Positions 62,600 to 64,000 of a DNA stretch of 64,000 nucleotides are shown piece by piece (position 1 is the stretch's first letter; each line of letters begins with the position of its first letter). The notes beneath the pieces are model-generated. The model had not been told where the DNA came from and did no database searches. It saw only the letters and a program-made list of their open reading frames with translations. The position numbers and the translations under genes are program-made. The DNA comes from Sthenelais limicola. Its lineage: Eukaryota; Annelida; Polychaeta; Phyllodocida; Sigalionidae. The DNA is taken from NCBI GenBank assembly GCA_942159475.1, contig OW804094.1, forward strand, positions 46,744,966 through 46,808,965. The letters are read 5' to 3'.

Positions 62600-63940
62600 A
62601 TGTCTTATTGGAACGATGAATCCTGCTTTTGCATTGACTCTGCCTTAGACCTCTTCAGTATTCCACCACTTAACGTAAGTGTTAACAATACATTTTATTC
62701 TGAAATAACACCAATCAATTCAATTACTAGTGATGGTCCAATAGAATTTTCTTTTAAAGAAAATATAAATGACTTTACAAGTCTTTCCGAGTCTTACTTG
62801 TATACTAAAATAAAAATAGTTAATGCGGATGGAACAAATCCTGCAGGGCCTAATGCTGCTGATGGTGTATTACCTAATGACTCAAAAGTTTTTCCTGTTA
62901 ATTACTTTTCTGGAGCTTTGTTTAAAAATGTTGAACTGTATATGAACAAAAAGCTTGTTACTGAAAGCAATGATTTATACCCTTACAAAGCATTTATAGA
63001 GTACATGCTTACATACGATGAAGCAACCAAAAAAGAACAAGGAGTATTGGGTATGTTTTACAAAGATACACATGACTACAATGAAGTCAATCATTTAGAT
63101 GCAACTCATAACACGGGAGCATTTGCACGCTATAGTGCAACTAAGCAAGGAAGGGCATTTGAAGTTTATCACAAAATACATAATGATTATTTTTCTCAGC
63201 ACAAACTTATACCCGGAGACATTCCCATTTCTCTTAAATTTATTCGCTCACATTTTAAATTTGCATTAATGGCTCATACACATGATAATGATTATAAAAT
63301 TGTAATTCAAAAAGCAGTTTTGTTTATCAAAAAAGTTACAGTCTCCGATGACTTTTTAGAAGGAATAAGACAACAAAGAAAACAATCATTATTAAAATAT
63401 CCATTAATTAAAACATGCATGAAATACAAATCGCATCCTCAAAACATGACAGAATTACAATGTTTAAGACTTGTAGCCGATGCACCTATCCCAAAACGCA
63501 TCATAATAGGTCTTTTAGATGCAAGAAGCTTTGATGGACACCTAAACCATAATCCTTTTTATTTCCAAAACTTTGGTTTAACCAGTATTAAAGTTATGAA
63601 AGGTCATGACAAAATACCATTTCAAGAAATGAAACTAGATTATGCTAATAATTTGTATAATGAAGCGTACATGGCTTTATTATATGGAACTGGTCGCATG
63701 TTTAAAAATTTATCCTTGGGTCTGACATCGCAGGGTTTTAAAACGGGAATGGCTTTGTACGTGCTCGATTTAACTAAAAATGGACCAGATATGCCAGTTT
63801 TTGAAATACAAGAAAATGGTACAATAGATGTTACAATTACTCTTGCAGAACAAAAAGATTTTTCAATCGTTACCGTTTTCTACATGGAACACGATAGCAT
63901 TATTGCAATTGCAAACAATAACGACCCTGAAATTAATTAA
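62600..63940 (+). CDS. MCP: Major capsid protein (double jelly-roll) of Polinton
   Basis: 446 residues. Landmarks include SESYLYTKIKI (about 63-73), LFKNVELYMNKKLV and YPYKAFIEYMLTYD (about 110-150). Then come KIHNDYFSQHKLIPGDIPIS, QKAVLFIKKVTV, FDGHLNHNPFYFQNFGLTSI and NEAYMALLYG. The C-terminus ends TVFYMEHDSIIAI. This order matches the Polinton capsid family predicted to form trimeric hexon-like capsomers (established proposal for Polintons). The frame is intact. It is flanked by virion-type genes, as expected of a structural cluster. Confidence 0.85.
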   Translation: MSYWNDESCFCIDSALDLFSIPPLNVSVNNTFYSEITPINSITSDGPIEFSFKENINDFTSLSESYLYTKIKIVNADGTNPAGPNAADGVLPNDSKVFPVNYFSGALFKNVELYMNKKLVTESNDLYPYKAFIEYMLTYDEATKKEQGVLGMFYKDTHDYNEVNHLDATHNTGAFARYSATKQGRAFEVYHKIHNDYFSQHKLIPGDIPISLKFIRSHFKFALMAHTHDNDYKIVIQKAVLFIKKVTVSDDFLEGIRQQRKQSLLKYPLIKTCMKYKSHPQNMTELQCLRLVADAPIPKRIIIGLLDARSFDGHLNHNPFYFQNFGLTSIKVMKGHDKIPFQEMKLDYANNLYNEAYMALLYGTGRMFKNLSLGLTSQGFKTGMALYVLDLTKNGPDMPVFEIQENGTIDVTITLAEQKDFSIVTVFYMEHDSIIAIANNNDPEIN

Positions 63941-63948
63941 TAACAATA

Positions 63949-64000
63949 ATGCTTGGGTCTCAAATTGATAAAATTCTTTTTTCTTTACCAACAACACAAA
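63949..64000 (+). CDS. Start of next gene, possibly the maturation protease (cut by window end)
   Basis: An ATG at 63949, eight bases after the capsid stop, opens a frame MLGSQIDKILFSLPTTQ that runs off the window. Polintons usually carry an adenain-like cysteine protease near the capsid gene, and none was found elsewhere in the window. The N-terminus is compatible with that family but 17 codons are too few to prove it. Confidence 0.35.
   Translation, partial: MLGSQIDKILFSLPTTQ

Larger units (their letters stand above)
47427..64000 (+). mobile_element. Polinton/Maverick (adintovirus-like) element, left end undefined, right end outside window
   Basis: The combination of family B DNA polymerase, rve integrase, A32-type packaging ATPase and double-jelly-roll capsid protein on one strand is diagnostic of Polintons/Mavericks and related adintoviruses (established knowledge). 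At least 14 plus-strand genes are packed with short gaps, down to a one-base overlap. No stop or frameshift was seen in any. Terminal inverted repeats cannot be identified because the right end is missing. The left end could be upstream of 47427, possibly including the duplicated region at 43-46 kb and the minus-strand spliced gene. The start given here is just the first plus-strand gene. Confidence 0.93.

Overview
The window is from an animal (metazoan) nuclear genome, most likely an AT-rich invertebrate. It holds a spliced housekeeping gene with GT-AG introns, several LINE retrotransposon remnants, many simple repeats, and a large DNA-virus-like transposon. I cannot name the phylum from sequence alone.

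Region 1 (1 to about 20.7 kb, + strand) is a nearly complete EXOC6/Sec15 exocyst gene. I could phase 23 coding exons to each other; only the most N-terminal coding part lies upstream of the window. Two short in-frame exons look like alternative cassettes and one intron has a GC-AG boundary. A 5'-truncated, frameshifted LINE sits antisense in the first visible intron, and the intron at 18.4-18.97 kb carries a foldback hairpin.

Region 2 (20.7 to about 34.2 kb) is the presumed 3' UTR and gene-poor sequence, with an L1/Tx1-type LINE end (28 kb), simple repeats and a 33-bp minisatellite. Region 3 (34.2-39.4 kb) has two minus-strand LINE remnants nearly end to end: a 5'-truncated Jockey/CR1-like element, and a nearly full-length CR1-like element with one frameshift and two nonsense codons. 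Region 4 (39.4-46.1 kb) is AT-rich, with nested segmental duplications of 316 bp and 416 bp.

Region 5 (about 46.1 kb to the window end) is the main discovery: a Polinton/Maverick (adintovirus-like) element. Its plus-strand genes run from 47.4 kb off the right edge, all open and undamaged. They include protein-primed-type family B DNA polymerase, retroviral-type integrase, packaging ATPase, double-jelly-roll capsid protein, a likely minor capsid protein, further virion-type proteins and, at the very edge, the first codons of what may be the maturation protease. Accessory genes are unusual: dUTPase, a PC4-like ssDNA-binding protein, a two-zinc-ribbon protein, a possible TBP-like protein, and a protein with an apparent Elongin-BC (SOCS) box. 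On the opposite strand is a spliced gene for a secreted, Thr-rich, N-glycosylated protein made of symmetric phase-2 exons. The right end, and hence the terminal inverted repeats, is outside the window, so the left boundary cannot be fixed.

The element's genes form a coherent programme: DNA synthesis (PolB, dUTPase, PC4-like), integration (integrase), transcription (zinc ribbons, TBP-like candidate), particle building (capsid proteins, core and membrane-active candidates), DNA packaging (ATPase), and possible host interaction (BC-box protein, secreted glycoprotein). With every reading frame intact, it looks recently active or still functional.
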